DNA of 64,000 bases from Paraburkholderia humisilvae (GTDB taxonomy: Bacteria; Pseudomonadota; Gammaproteobacteria; Burkholderiales; Burkholderiaceae). Location of the stretch: NCBI RefSeq assembly GCF_902859855.1, contig NZ_CADIKH010000013.1, forward strand, positions 124,001 to 188,000, given 5' to 3'. This document shows positions 28,750 through 38,683 of this stretch, one piece after another; within the stretch, counting starts at the first letter, position 1, and each line of letters begins with the position of its first letter. The notes under the pieces were generated by a model that was given only the letters and a program-made list of their open reading frames with translations, was not told the DNA's origin and searched no databases. Made by a program: the position numbers and the translations under genes.

Positions 28750-29481
28750 CTAATACTTCGTCCCGGTGTGTAAGGCTACCACGCCAGCTGACAGATTGTA
28801 ATATTTGACGCCATCGATGCCAGCTTGTTCCATCATCGTCTTTAAAGTTTCCTGGTCCGGGTGCATCCGGATCGACTCGGCCAGGTAGCGATAGCTGTCC
28901 GCATCTTTGGCGAAGCGCTCGCCAAGCCACGGCAATACCTTGAATGAATAGAGGTCGTACGCCTTCTTCAGCGGGTCCCACACTTTCGAAAACTCGAGCA
29001 CGAGCAGCCGCCCGCCCGGCTTCATCACGCGGCGCATTTCGGCCAGCGCGGCATCCTTGTGGGTCATGTTGCGCAAGCCAAAGGCCACGCTCACCACGTC
29101 GAAGTAGTTGTCAGGAAACGGAATTTGCTCCGCGTCGCAGAGCAGCGCGGGCGTCACCACGCCCTGATCGAGCAACCGGTCGCGGCCCACGCGCAGCATC
29201 GATTCGTTGATGTCGGTATGCCAGACCTCGCCGGTCGGGCCGGCCTGCTTCGCGAACACCTTCGACAGGTCGCCGGTGCCGCCGGCGAGATCGAGCACCT
29301 TGAAGCCCGGCCGCACGTTCGCCTGCGAGATGGTGAACGCCTTCCATGCGCGGTGCAGCCCGCCCGACATCAGGTCGTTCATCAGGTCGTAGTTGGAGGC
29401 GACCGAGTGGAATACGCCCGCCACCTTCTTCGCTTTGTCCTGTTCATCGACCGACTGATAGCCGAAGTGGGTTTTGCTCAT
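28750..29481 (-). CDS. ubiE: UbiE, ubiquinone/menaquinone C-methyltransferase
   Basis: A 243-residue SAM methyltransferase acting on demethoxyubiquinol or demethylmenaquinol. SAM motif I is VLDLAGGTGDLSKVF, the post-I region is EVWHTDINESML, and the UbiE signature is FGLRNMTHKDAALAEMRRVMKPGG. The ATG at 29481 (MSKTHFGYQ) follows an AGGAC-type site. It leads the Tim44-ubiJ-ubiB stretch. Confidence 0.95.
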   Translation of the reverse strand: MSKTHFGYQSVDEQDKAKKVAGVFHSVASNYDLMNDLMSGGLHRAWKAFTISQANVRPGFKVLDLAGGTGDLSKVFAKQAGPTGEVWHTDINESMLRVGRDRLLDQGVVTPALLCDAEQIPFPDNYFDVVSVAFGLRNMTHKDAALAEMRRVMKPGGRLLVLEFSKVWDPLKKAYDLYSFKVLPWLGERFAKDADSYRYLAESIRMHPDQETLKTMMEQAGIDGVKYYNLSAGVVALHTGTKY

Positions 29482-29559
29482 CGCGCTTGTCCTTTCGCGT
29501 TTTTTGACCATTGTTGCGCCGCATCGAAGCGACGCCCGGGCGAATGGTACCAGCCCGTG

Positions 29560-29979
29560 TCAGTGGCAGTGGCCATGACCGTGCGGCGCCGCCGCGGCGG
29601 GCATCGGCGCGTCGCGGTCGACGCCGGCCGCGGCAAGGGTGTCCAGATACTCGCGCCATAGTTCGTCCTGGCGCGTCGCGAGATCCCACAGCACGTCCCA
29701 CGAATAGATCCCGGTCGAATGGCCGTCCGAGAACGTCGGCTGCAACGCATAGTTGCCGACGCCCTCAAGCGCCGTAATTGTTACGTTGCGCTTGCCGGTT
29801 TGCAGCGTCTCCTGGCCGGGCCCGTGGCCGCGCACCTCCGCCGACGGCGAGTACACGCGCAGCAGCTCGAACGGCACCCGGTACGACACGCCGTTCGCAT
29901 ATTGCAGTTCCAGCACGCGCGACACCGCGTGCACGACGACACCGGTTGGCACCGGCGTGTCGGAAGTCAGTCCACTCAT
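29560..29979 (-). CDS. DUF971 (gamma-BBH N-terminal-like) protein
   Basis: A 139-residue small protein with the DUF971 fold: VVVHAVSRVLELQYANGVSYRVPFELLR near the start and GNYALQPTFSDGHSTGIYSWDVLW in the middle. This is the same module as the N-terminal domain of gamma-butyrobetaine hydroxylase. The C-terminus is Ala/Pro-rich with an HGHGHCH metal-binding-looking tail. An in-frame GTG two codons earlier is a possible alternative start. It lies next to ubiE, a conserved but unexplained pairing. Confidence 0.82.
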   Translation of the reverse strand: MSGLTSDTPVPTGVVVHAVSRVLELQYANGVSYRVPFELLRVYSPSAEVRGHGPGQETLQTGKRNVTITALEGVGNYALQPTFSDGHSTGIYSWDVLWDLATRQDELWREYLDTLAAAGVDRDAPMPAAAAPHGHGHCH

Positions 29980-29986
29980 GGTCACC

Positions 29987-30415
29987 TCAAGCGAGCGCCT
30001 GTTCGATCTCGCTGCGCACTGCGTCGCGCAGCAGCGTGGCCTGCGCGCGACGCTGCGACAGCATCGCTTCCGACACGGTCCGTTGACGTGGCGCCCAGAT
30101 CGGCAGCGGGAAATGCGCGTCGTTGGAAAAGCGCGGAATCACATGCCAGTGCACGTGCGGCACCTGGTTGCCGAGACTCGCCAGGTTGATCTTCGCCGGC
30201 TTAAGGATGCGCCGCATCGCGCGCTCGACCGCGTTCACGGTGCGCATCACCCGGTCGCGCTCCGCGTCGGCCAGATCGGAAAATTCGGCCACGTGCTGGT
30301 TCCAGATTACCCGGCAGAAGCCCGGATAGTCGTGTTCGTCGGCGAGAACGACACGCAGCGTGTCGTCCTGCCACAAGATAGCGCCGCCGTCTTCGCGGCA
30401 GAAAATACAGTCCAT
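29987..30415 (-). CDS. HIT-family nucleotide hydrolase/transferase
   Basis: A 142-residue histidine-triad protein starting MDCIFCREDGG, with a Cys pair. The catalytic triad is HVHWHVIPR (about residues 88-96). HIT proteins hydrolyse nucleoside phosphoramidates or adenylates such as AMP-lysine. It is 7 bp upstream of the DUF971 gene on the same strand, so probably the same transcript. Confidence 0.88.
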   Translation of the reverse strand: MDCIFCREDGGAILWQDDTLRVVLADEHDYPGFCRVIWNQHVAEFSDLADAERDRVMRTVNAVERAMRRILKPAKINLASLGNQVPHVHWHVIPRFSNDAHFPLPIWAPRQRTVSEAMLSQRRAQATLLRDAVRSEIEQALA

Positions 30416-30448
30416 CGTCGCCCTCGAGCGCATATCGTCATGCGTGCA

Positions 30449-33400
30449 TTAGACCAGCACGCGCTCGATTCCGCCATTGTTCGCTCGCTGAACATAGTCG
30501 GCCATCCAGTTTTCTCCGAGCACATGGCGGGCAATTTCCACCACGATGTAGTCCGCTTCGATGTTCGCGTCTTCGTTGTAGCGCGACAGGCCTTGCAGAC
30601 ACGACGGGCAGCTGGTCAGGATTTTCACGTCAGTTGCTGCGCCGATGCCGTTTGCGCCGCGCGCTCCGTTGGCGTCGTTCGTCGTTGCGCCGGGTTGCGG
30701 CCCATCGCCGGCCTTCAGCACCGAGCCCGGCGCCGCGCCGGCAGCCCCTGCCGCCGCGTTCGCCATGTTGATCGCATTCGAGCCGGCCTCGGCGACGAGC
30801 GGAATACCGCGCAGCTTCGCCGCCCCCTTACGGATTTCCTCTTCCTTGCGAAAGCGCACCTGCGTCGACACGTCCGGACGCGTCACCGCCAGCGTGCCGG
30901 ATTCGCCGCAACAGCGGTCGTTCTTTTCGATCGTGTAACCGTCGTGCTCCGAGCCCATCAACTGGTTGACCAGCTTGACCGGGTCGATCGTCTTGATCGG
31001 CGTATGGCACGGGTCGTGATACATGTACCGCGTCCCCTTCACGCCGTCGAGCCTGATGCCCTTTTCCAGCAGGAATTCGTGAATGTCGATAATCCGGCAG
31101 CCGGGGAAGATCTTGTCGAATTCATAACCGGCGAGCTGGTCGTAGCACGTGCCGCATGACACCACGACCGTTTTGATGTCCAGGTAATTCAGCGTGTTCG
31201 CAACGCGGTGGAACAACACACGGTTGTCGGTGACGATCTTTTCGGCCTTGTCGTACTGGCCCGAGCCGCGCTGCGGATAGCCGCAGCACAGATAGCCCGG
31301 CGGCAGCACGGTCTGCACGCCCGCCTCCCACAACATGGCTTGCGTCGCGAGCCCGACCTGCGAGAACAGGCGCTCGGAGCCGCAGCCCGGGAAATAGAAC
31401 ACCGCCTCCGAATCGACGGTAGTCGCTTTCGGGTTGCGGATGATCGGGACGATCTTGTTGTCCTCGATGTCGAGCAGCGCGCGCGCCGTTTTCTTCGGCA
31501 GATTGCCCGGCATCTTCTTGTTCATAAAGTGAACCACCTGCTCGACAACCGGCGGCTTCCCGGTGGTCGCGGGCGGATGCGCGGTCTGCTTCTTCGCGAA
31601 CTTCTTCAGCAGATCGTTGCCCAGACGCTGCGCCTTGTAGCCGACGCCCATCATCGCGGTGCGCGCGAGGTTGATAGTCTGCGGATTGGTCGCGTTCAGG
31701 AAGAACATGCCCGCCGCGTTGCCCGGGTTGAACTTCTTCTTGCCCATCTTGCGCAGCAGATTGCGCATGTTCATCGTCACGTCGCCGAAGTCGATCTTCA
31801 CCGGGCACGGCGTCGCGCACTTGTGACAGACCGTGCAATGATCGGCGACATCGTTGAACTCGTCCCAGTGCTTGATCGACACGCCACGGCGCGTCTGCTC
31901 CTCGTACAGGAATGCCTCGACCAGCAGAGAAGTCGCGAGAATCTTGTTGCGCGGGCTGTACAGCAGGTTCGCGCGCGGCACGTGCGTGGCGCAGACCGGC
32001 TTGCATTTGCCGCAGCGCAGACAGTCCTTCACCGAATCGGCGATGGCGCCGATATCCGACTGCTGCATGATCAGCGACTCGTAACCCATCAGCCCGAAGC
32101 TCGGCGTGTACGCGTTGCGCAGGTCCGCACCTGCGAGCAGCTTGCCGGCATTGAAGCGCCCTTGCGGGTCGACGCGCTGCTTATAGGCGCGGAATTCGGC
32201 GATTTCGTCGTCAGTGAGGAATTCGAGCTTGGTGATGCCGATGCCGTGCTCGCCGGAAATCACGCCGTCAAGCGAACGTGCGAGCTTCATGATGCGCGCG
32301 ACCGCCGTGTGCGCGTCCTGCAACATCTCGTAGTTGTCGGAGTTGACCGGGATGTTCGTATGGACGTTGCCGTCGCCCGCATGCATATGGAGCGCGACGA
32401 ATACCCGGCCGCGCAGCACCTGCTTATGAATGGCCTGGGCTTCGTCGAGGATCGGCTTGAACTCGCCGCCGTTGAAAATCTGCCGCAACTCCGCGCGGAT
32501 TTCCTGCTTCCATGACACCCGTATGGTGCGGTCCTGCGTGACGTCGAACACGGTGACGCCCGGCTGCGCATCGACGCGGTCCGCGAATTTTTCCGCGAGC
32601 GGCGCGTAGCCCAGCCCGACCAGATAATGCTGCGCCTCGCGCAACGGCATATCGAGCTTGTCGCGCAGGAACGACCAGCGCACCCGGACCTGATTCAGCA
32701 ACTCCAGCGCGTGCTGCACGCGGTCCTCGAGCAATTCGGCGCTCGGAATTTCGTTCGCATCGTCGCTTTTGCCGAGCGGCAGCTTGCCGGCCTTGAAGAA
32801 CGCTTCGAGCGCGTCGACCAGTTGCAGCTTGTTCTTGACCGACAGCTCGATATTGATGCGCTCGATGCCGTCCGTGTACTCGCCCATCCGGTTAAGCGGA
32901 ATCACGACGTCTTCGTTGATCTTGAACGCATTGGTATGCTTCGCGATCGCGGCGGTCCGGCTACGATCGAGCCAGAAACGCTTACGCGCCTCGGCGCTGA
33001 CCGCGACGAACCCTTCACCGCTTTTGCCATTCGCCATCCGCACGACTTCGGAGGTTGCGGCCGCAACCTTATCGGCATCGTCGCCGACGATATCGCCGAT
33101 CAGCACCATCTTCGGAAACGCATTGCGCTTCGACTTCGTCGCATAACCGACCGCACGCAGATAGCGCTCGTCAAGATGCTCGAGGCCCGCGAGAATCGCG
33201 CCGCCCTCGCGCGACGTTTCGAACAGATAGTCCTTGATTTCGACGATGCTCGGAATGGCCTCGCGCGCCTGGCCGAAGAACTCGAGGCAGACGGTGCGCG
33301 TATGCGCGGGCATCTTGTGCAGCACCCAGCGCGCGGACGTGATGAGCCCGTCGCAGCCTTCCTTCTGCACGCCGGGCAGGCCAGCGAGGAATTTGTCGGT

Positions 33401-34591
33401 GACGTCCTTGCCGAGACCCTCCTTGCGGAAGCGCCGCCCTTCGATGTCAAGCGCTTCCGTACGCAGCAGCTTGTCGCCCGGTGCGTATTCGCCGTCAAAC
33501 CACTTCAGCTCGAAGCGCGCAACTGGAATGTCGTGGATCTTGCCGAGGTTGTGATCGAGCCGCGTGACTTCGAGCCAGTTGCCCTCCGGATCGACCATCC
33601 GCCACCACGCGAGATTGTCGAGCGCGGTACCCCACAGCACCGCCTTCTTGCCGCCCGCATTCATCGCGATATTGCCGCCGATGCACGACGCGTCGAGCGA
33701 CGTCGGGTCGACCGCGAACACATAGCCCGCCTGTTCGGCCACCTCGGTCACGCGGCGCGTGACGACGCCCGCGCCCGAGTAAATGGTCGGCACCTTGCGC
33801 GCAACGCCCGGCAGATCGGTCAGCTCGACCGCGCCCAGCGCCTCGAGCTTCTCGGTGTTGATCACCGCGGAAAACGGTGTGAGCGGCACCGCGCCGCCCG
33901 TGTAACCCGTGCCGCCGCCGCGCGGAATCACGGTCAGCCCAAGCTCGAAACACGCTTTCACGAGGCCGGCGATTTCGTCTTCGCTATCCGGCGTCAGTAC
34001 GACGAACGGATACTCGACGCGCCAGTCGGTCGCATCGGTCACATGCGAGACACGCGCGAGCCCGTCGAAACGGATGTTGTCCTTCTGCGTGCGGCGACCC
34101 AGCTCGCGCAGCGCGCGGCGCCGCAGTTCGGCGCTTTGCTCGAACTCGTTTGCGAACGCTTCGACCGCGCGGCGCGCGGCGGCGACCAGCGTCTCGACAC
34201 GCGCGGCGCGATCGACGCCGGCATCGTCGTGATGCTCGGTCAAGTCCGCGCGGCGGCGCTTCTCGATCTCCGCGAGCCGGTGATGCAGCGCTTCGATCAG
34301 CAGCTTACGGCGCTTCGGGTTGTCGAGCAGATCGTCCTGCAGATACGGGTTGCGGCGCACGACCCAGATGTCGCCGAGCACCTCGTACAGCATCCGCGCC
34401 GAGCGGCCGGTGCGGCGCTCGCTGCGCAATTCGTCGAGCGCGGCCCAAGCGTCGTGGCCGAGCAGCCGGATGACGATTTCGCGATCGGAAAACGACGTGT
34501 AGTTGTAGGGAATTTCGCGCAGACGTGGAGCGGGATCGGTCGCCACTGCGTGGGGGGCGCCGTTCGGATCGAATACTTGAGGTGCGTTCAT
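30449..34591 (-). CDS. DUF3683-type FAD-linked oxidoreductase fused to Fe-S/CCG subunit
   Basis: A 1380-residue fusion that resembles GlcD plus GlcF in one chain. DUF3683 comes first (about 20-150). The FAD-binding PCMH domain has VIPRGGGTGYTGGAVPLT, and an FAD-oxidase C-terminal domain contains HMHAGDGNVHTNIPV and SGEHGIGITKLEFL. Two 4Fe-4S motifs follow (CLRCGKCKPVC and CTVCHKCATPC), then two CCG domains (FPGCGSERLF with CCGYPQRG, and HDPCHTPIK with CCGESGT). The family oxidises 2-hydroxyacids such as D-lactate or glycolate and passes electrons to quinone; the substrate here is unknown. It is divergent from ilvA. Confidence 0.88.
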   Translation of the reverse strand: MNAPQVFDPNGAPHAVATDPAPRLREIPYNYTSFSDREIVIRLLGHDAWAALDELRSERRTGRSARMLYEVLGDIWVVRRNPYLQDDLLDNPKRRKLLIEALHHRLAEIEKRRRADLTEHHDDAGVDRAARVETLVAAARRAVEAFANEFEQSAELRRRALRELGRRTQKDNIRFDGLARVSHVTDATDWRVEYPFVVLTPDSEDEIAGLVKACFELGLTVIPRGGGTGYTGGAVPLTPFSAVINTEKLEALGAVELTDLPGVARKVPTIYSGAGVVTRRVTEVAEQAGYVFAVDPTSLDASCIGGNIAMNAGGKKAVLWGTALDNLAWWRMVDPEGNWLEVTRLDHNLGKIHDIPVARFELKWFDGEYAPGDKLLRTEALDIEGRRFRKEGLGKDVTDKFLAGLPGVQKEGCDGLITSARWVLHKMPAHTRTVCLEFFGQAREAIPSIVEIKDYLFETSREGGAILAGLEHLDERYLRAVGYATKSKRNAFPKMVLIGDIVGDDADKVAAATSEVVRMANGKSGEGFVAVSAEARKRFWLDRSRTAAIAKHTNAFKINEDVVIPLNRMGEYTDGIERINIELSVKNKLQLVDALEAFFKAGKLPLGKSDDANEIPSAELLEDRVQHALELLNQVRVRWSFLRDKLDMPLREAQHYLVGLGYAPLAEKFADRVDAQPGVTVFDVTQDRTIRVSWKQEIRAELRQIFNGGEFKPILDEAQAIHKQVLRGRVFVALHMHAGDGNVHTNIPVNSDNYEMLQDAHTAVARIMKLARSLDGVISGEHGIGITKLEFLTDDEIAEFRAYKQRVDPQGRFNAGKLLAGADLRNAYTPSFGLMGYESLIMQQSDIGAIADSVKDCLRCGKCKPVCATHVPRANLLYSPRNKILATSLLVEAFLYEEQTRRGVSIKHWDEFNDVADHCTVCHKCATPCPVKIDFGDVTMNMRNLLRKMGKKKFNPGNAAGMFFLNATNPQTINLARTAMMGVGYKAQRLGNDLLKKFAKKQTAHPPATTGKPPVVEQVVHFMNKKMPGNLPKKTARALLDIEDNKIVPIIRNPKATTVDSEAVFYFPGCGSERLFSQVGLATQAMLWEAGVQTVLPPGYLCCGYPQRGSGQYDKAEKIVTDNRVLFHRVANTLNYLDIKTVVVSCGTCYDQLAGYEFDKIFPGCRIIDIHEFLLEKGIRLDGVKGTRYMYHDPCHTPIKTIDPVKLVNQLMGSEHDGYTIEKNDRCCGESGTLAVTRPDVSTQVRFRKEEEIRKGAAKLRGIPLVAEAGSNAINMANAAAGAAGAAPGSVLKAGDGPQPGATTNDANGARGANGIGAATDVKILTSCPSCLQGLSRYNEDANIEADYIVVEIARHVLGENWMADYVQRANNGGIERVLV

Positions 34592-35174
34592 GGTTGGACG
34601 ACTCGGTGAGTCAGCCTCGCGTTGCCGCCGCGGGTCTCAATAGGCGACGGCACCGGCTGACGATGCGCGTGGGGCGCAATGCTGGGAATTCTTCTCTTGA
34701 GCGAAGCTCTATCGCCACTAACGCGCTGGCGGATGAATTCACGCCGGCCGCTTTGCAGACTCGCTTCGCAGGCTCACTTCGCGGGCTCAGATACCGCTAC
34801 ACGATCGTGCATGCCGCGCGTGCCGCTGCGCCGCGGGCCGAGACTCGCGCGGGACGGGCACCAGATGGGCGATCCGAGGCTGCCAGTGCATCTTCCGATC
34901 CTAGTTCCAAAAGGCGATTCTACCGCATCATCCTTGTGCGCGTTGACGCCTCCGTGACGACGCCATGGGCATTTCGCGGCGCCCGCGGCATCCGTCAGGC
35001 GCCGGCATTTGCCGACCGGACGGTCGGCTTTGCGAGCCGCTTTGCGAGCCCTACCGCGTCGCGGCCATGCGCCTCCCGTATGCGTTGCTGCATCGCCAGC
35101 CGGTCTGAGCGTGCGCGGATGGCGCTATCATTGACCTTTTCCCGTCCTGTGCAGCGCTTTGCGCCGTCAATCGC
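34592..35174. other. 583-bp divergent intergenic region, no gene seen
   Basis: This is the gap between the FAD/Fe-S fusion gene and ilvA. It holds a GC-rich direct repeat of TTTGCGAGCC near 35030-35050 and another of CTCGCTTCGCAGG-like units near 34760-34790. An ORF starting MLGILLLSEAL could be imagined as a leader, but it runs too long (92 codons) and has no hairpin partner I could find. I see no convincing promoter or RNA. Confidence 0.5.
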
Positions 35175-36698
35175 ATGGCTTCCAACGACTATCTAAAGAA
35201 AATCCTGACCGCGCGCGTCTACGACGTCGCCCGGGAGACCGAACTCGAGCTTGCGCGGAATCTGTCCGCCCGGTTGCGCAATGCGATTTACCTGAAGCGC
35301 GAGGACAACCAGCCCGTCTTCTCGTTCAAGGTGCGCGGCGCGTACAACAAGATGGCGCATATTCCGGCCGACGCATTGTCGCGCGGCGTGATTACCGCGT
35401 CGGCGGGCAATCATGCGCAAGGCGTCGCGCTGTCGGCGGCGCGCCTGGGCGTCAAGGCGATCATCGTCGTGCCCATTACGACGCCGCAAGTGAAGGTCGA
35501 CGCGGTGCGGGCACACGGCGGCCCGACCGTCGAGGTTGTGCAGGCGGGAGAATCCTATAGCGACGCCTATGCGCATGCGATGCGCCTGCAGGAACAGCAC
35601 GGGCTGACCTTCGTTCATCCGTTCGACGATCCGTATGTGATCGCCGGCCAGGGCACCGTCGCGATGGAAGTGCTGAGCCAGCATCAAGGCCCGATTCACG
35701 CGATCTTCGTGCCGATCGGCGGCGGGGGTCTCGCGGCCGGCGTCGCCGCGTACGTGAAGGAAGTGCGCCCCGAGATCAAGGTGATCGGCGTGCAGACCCA
35801 AGACTCGTGCGCGATGGCGCGGTCGATCGCAGCAGGCGAGCGCGTGACGCTGAACGAAGTCGGCCTGTTTTCCGATGGCACCGCGGTGAAGCTGGTCGGT
35901 GAAGAGACATTCCGGCTCTGCCAGCAATATCTCGATGAAGTGCTGACCGTCGATACCGACGCACTCTGCGCGGCCATCAAGGATGTGTTCCAGGACACGC
36001 GCAGCGTGCTCGAGCCGGCCGGCTCGCTTTCGGTCGCGGGTGCGAAGCACTATGCGGAGCGTGAAGGCATCGAGAACCAGACGCTGATCGCGGTCACGTC
36101 CGGCGCGAATATGAACTTCGACCGGATGCGTTTCGTCGCCGAACGCGCGGAAGTCGGTGAAGCGCGCGAAGCGGTATTCGCCGTCACGATTCCGGAAGAG
36201 CGCGGCAGCTTCAAGCGCTTTTGCGAACTGATCGGCACGCGCAGCGTCACCGAATTCAACTACCGGATCGCCGATGCGAAGTCCGCGCATATTTTCGTCG
36301 GTGTCCAGATCAAGAGCCGCGACGAATCCGTGCGTATCGCGGCTTCGCTCGAAGCACACGGTTTCGCGACCGTCGATCTGACCGGCGACGAACTGTCGAA
36401 GCAGCACATTCGCTATATGGTCGGCGGCCGCTCGCCGCTCGCGCACCATGAGCGTCTGTTCCGCTTCGAGTTTCCGGAGCGGCCGGGCGCGCTGATGAAG
36501 TTCCTGTCGTCGATGGCGCCGAACTGGAATATCAGCCTGTTCCACTATCGGAATCAGGGTGCGGACTATAGTTCGATCCTCGTCGGCATTCAGGTGCCGG
36601 CGAGCGAGGACAGCGAATTCGCGCGCTTTCTGTCGACGCTCGGTTATCCGTACTGGGAAGAAACCGCGAACCCGGTTTATCGACTCTTCCTCGCGTAA
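35175..36698 (+). CDS. ilvA: Biosynthetic threonine ammonia-lyase (threonine deaminase)
   Basis: A PLP enzyme of 507 residues making 2-oxobutyrate for isoleucine. The PLP lysine is in SFKVRGAYNKMA (about residue 54), the phosphate loop is VPIGGGGLAAGVA, and SAGNHAQG is the serine/threonine dehydratase motif. Two ACT-like regulatory domains fill the C-terminal third (about 330-507), the form subject to isoleucine feedback. It is followed on the same strand by a 5'-nucleotidase and queF. Confidence 0.95.
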   Translation: MASNDYLKKILTARVYDVARETELELARNLSARLRNAIYLKREDNQPVFSFKVRGAYNKMAHIPADALSRGVITASAGNHAQGVALSAARLGVKAIIVVPITTPQVKVDAVRAHGGPTVEVVQAGESYSDAYAHAMRLQEQHGLTFVHPFDDPYVIAGQGTVAMEVLSQHQGPIHAIFVPIGGGGLAAGVAAYVKEVRPEIKVIGVQTQDSCAMARSIAAGERVTLNEVGLFSDGTAVKLVGEETFRLCQQYLDEVLTVDTDALCAAIKDVFQDTRSVLEPAGSLSVAGAKHYAEREGIENQTLIAVTSGANMNFDRMRFVAERAEVGEAREAVFAVTIPEERGSFKRFCELIGTRSVTEFNYRIADAKSAHIFVGVQIKSRDESVRIAASLEAHGFATVDLTGDELSKQHIRYMVGGRSPLAHHERLFRFEFPERPGALMKFLSSMAPNWNISLFHYRNQGADYSSILVGIQVPASEDSEFARFLSTLGYPYWEETANPVYRLFLA

Positions 36699-36740
36699 GC
36701 GGCGAAGCGCGCCACGCAATCCGGATCGATCGACTTCATC

Positions 36741-37643
36741 ATGCCCTTCACACTCGAAGACAAACTGGTGGTCGCGATCTCGTCGCGCGCGCTGTTCGAC
36801 TTCGAGGAGGAAAACCGCGTGTACGAGGAAGGCGACTTGCGCGCGTACGAAACGTTGCAGCGTGCCCGCCTCGATGTTCCAGCGAAACCCGGTGTCGCAT
36901 TCCCGCTGATCCGCAAGCTGCTTGCGCTGAACACGGGCACGCGGCGCGTCGAAGTGGTGATTCTGTCGCGCAGCGATCCGATCAGCGGTCTGCGTGCATT
37001 CAGTTCGGCGCGCGAGCACGGTCTCGCAATCGAGCGCGGCGTGTTCACACGCGGACGCGCACCGTTCGGTTATCTGCATCCGCTCAACGCGTCGCTGTTT
37101 CTGTCCGCGAATCAGGATGACGTGCGCGACGCGCTCGCGGCCGGCTTTCCCGCTGCGCGTGTGTTGCCCGAATCGGCGCGTAGAGCGAGCAAGTATCCGA
37201 ACGAGATCCGCATTGCTTTCGACGGCGACGCGGTGCTGTTCTCCGACGAAGCGGAACGCGTGTTTCAACGGGATGGGCTGCAGGCGTTCGTCGGTCACGA
37301 GATCGACAACCGTAACCTGCCGCTTGCCGATGGTCCGCTCAAGCCGCTGCTCGAAGCGCTGCACCGGCTGCAGAAACTCGCGGACGACGCCGCACCGATG
37401 CAGATCCGCACCGCGCTCGTCACGGCGCGCTCGGCGCCCGCGCATGAGCGCGCGATCCGCACGCTGATGGCCTGGAACATTGAAATCGACGAAGCGATGT
37501 TCCTCGGTGGCCTCGAAAAGGGCGCGTTTTTGCGAGAATTCGAGCCCGATTTTTTCTTCGACGATCAAATTCGCCACTGCGAATCGGCCCGCGACGTCAC
37601 CGCGACCGGGCACGTCGTCAGCGGCATTGTGAATGCATCATGA
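36741..37643 (+). CDS. Cytosolic 5'-nucleotidase (NT5C1-like family)
   Basis: A 300-residue protein of the bacterial 5'-nucleotidase family related to eukaryotic cN-I. LVVAISSRALFDFEEEN is the HAD-like N-terminal motif. SRSDPISGLRAFSSAREHGL and RIAFDGDAVLFSDEAERVF complete the core, and the C-terminus has FLGGLEKGAFL and DFFFDDQ. It dephosphorylates nucleoside monophosphates; specificity is unknown. It overlaps queF by 4 bp (ATGA), so the two are translationally coupled. Confidence 0.85.
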   Translation: MPFTLEDKLVVAISSRALFDFEEENRVYEEGDLRAYETLQRARLDVPAKPGVAFPLIRKLLALNTGTRRVEVVILSRSDPISGLRAFSSAREHGLAIERGVFTRGRAPFGYLHPLNASLFLSANQDDVRDALAAGFPAARVLPESARRASKYPNEIRIAFDGDAVLFSDEAERVFQRDGLQAFVGHEIDNRNLPLADGPLKPLLEALHRLQKLADDAAPMQIRTALVTARSAPAHERAIRTLMAWNIEIDEAMFLGGLEKGAFLREFEPDFFFDDQIRHCESARDVTATGHVVSGIVNAS

Positions 37644-38464
37644 CACCCGACCAATCCCCGCTCGGCAAACCAGCCACGTACCGCGAACAGTACGACGCAT
37701 CGCTGCTCTTTCCGATCGCACGCAGCGATGCGCGCGAGCAGATCGGCATCGGCGCGCGCTTGCCGTTTTTCGGCACCGACATCTGGAACGCGTACGAACT
37801 GTCGTGGCTCAATGCGCGCGGCAAGCCGCAGATCGCCGTCGCGACCTTCTTTGTGCCGGCCGATTCGCCGAATATCGTCGAGTCGAAGTCGTTCAAGCTC
37901 TATCTCGGTTCGTTCGCACAAACGAAGTTCGATTCGATCGACGTCGTGCGCGAGACGATCAAGCGCGATGTTTCCGCATGCTGTGGCGCGACCGTTTCGT
38001 TGCATCTGATCGGGCCAGCGGAATTCGGCAAGCTCAGGCTTGAAGAATTCGACGGGTTGTCGCTCGACCGGCTCGATCTGGATACGGACATCTACCAGCC
38101 CGACCCTTCGCTGCTGAAAGCGGCGTTCGACGAAGCGCCCGTCGAAGAGACGCTTTATTCGAACCTGCTGAAATCGAATTGCCCGGTGACCGGCCAGCCC
38201 GACTGGGGCAGCGTGCAGATTCACTATGTCGGGCCGCAAATCGATCAGGCGGCGCTGCTGCGCTACATCATTTCGTATCGGAACCACACCGGGTTTCATG
38301 AGCAGTGCGTCGAGAAGATGTTCGTCGATCTGGTGAAAGCGTGCCAACCCGTGAAGCTCGCGATATACGCACGCTATACGCGGCGCGGCGGGCTCGATAT
38401 CAATCCGTTCCGCACCAATTTCAATTTGCCGATGCCGGACAATCTGCGCATTGCGCGGCAATAA
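37640..38464 (+). CDS. queF: NADPH-dependent 7-cyano-7-deazaguanine reductase
   Basis: QueF reduces preQ0 to preQ1 in queuosine synthesis. At 274 residues it is the long (YqcD/bimodular) type. The active-site Cys is in SNCPVTGQPDWG (about residue 179), with the general acid Asp seven residues on. ESKSFKLYLGSF and YTRRGGLDINPFRTN are further family motifs. It starts inside the stop of the 5'-nucleotidase gene. No other queuosine genes are in the window. Confidence 0.95.
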   Translation: MTPDQSPLGKPATYREQYDASLLFPIARSDAREQIGIGARLPFFGTDIWNAYELSWLNARGKPQIAVATFFVPADSPNIVESKSFKLYLGSFAQTKFDSIDVVRETIKRDVSACCGATVSLHLIGPAEFGKLRLEEFDGLSLDRLDLDTDIYQPDPSLLKAAFDEAPVEETLYSNLLKSNCPVTGQPDWGSVQIHYVGPQIDQAALLRYIISYRNHTGFHEQCVEKMFVDLVKACQPVKLAIYARYTRRGGLDINPFRTNFNLPMPDNLRIARQ

Positions 38465-38469
38465 CAGAT

Positions 38470-38604
38470 CATTGTGAATCATTCGGCCACGATTTATCGT
38501 TGCCGCGCGACCAGCTGATCCATTTCGACAAAGGGTCGCGCTTGCCGAATGCCATCTTCGTCGGGTTTCAGGGGCAAGCGCACTTCACCACGGCGTTCAA
38601 GTAA
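38470..38604 (+). pseudogene. Possible gene remnant downstream of queF
   Basis: In one plus frame the short segment reads SLPRDQLIHFDKGSRLPN then AIFVGFQGQAHFTTAFK before a stop, which looks protein-like yet has no start of its own. The opposite strand is also open over part of it. It may be the tail of a decayed gene or chance high-GC coding bias. I cannot assign a family. Confidence 0.2.
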
Positions 38605-38683
38605 CGGGATGGGACGTCGCCAGGCCGGTGGCGCGAGCGCCAGCACAGCCTGCATCCGACGCAATCGCGTACGCGTGCCATGC

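Noticed and set aside
34679..34957. Possible ilvA leader peptide starting MLGILLLSEAL
   Set aside because: The Leu/Ile start is suggestive, but the frame runs 92 codons and I found no terminator/antiterminator hairpins before ilvA.
35193..37613. 806-codon open frame on the minus strand across ilvA and the 5'-nucleotidase
   Set aside because: It spans two clear genes on the other strand and has no family-like sequence, so it is a composition artefact.
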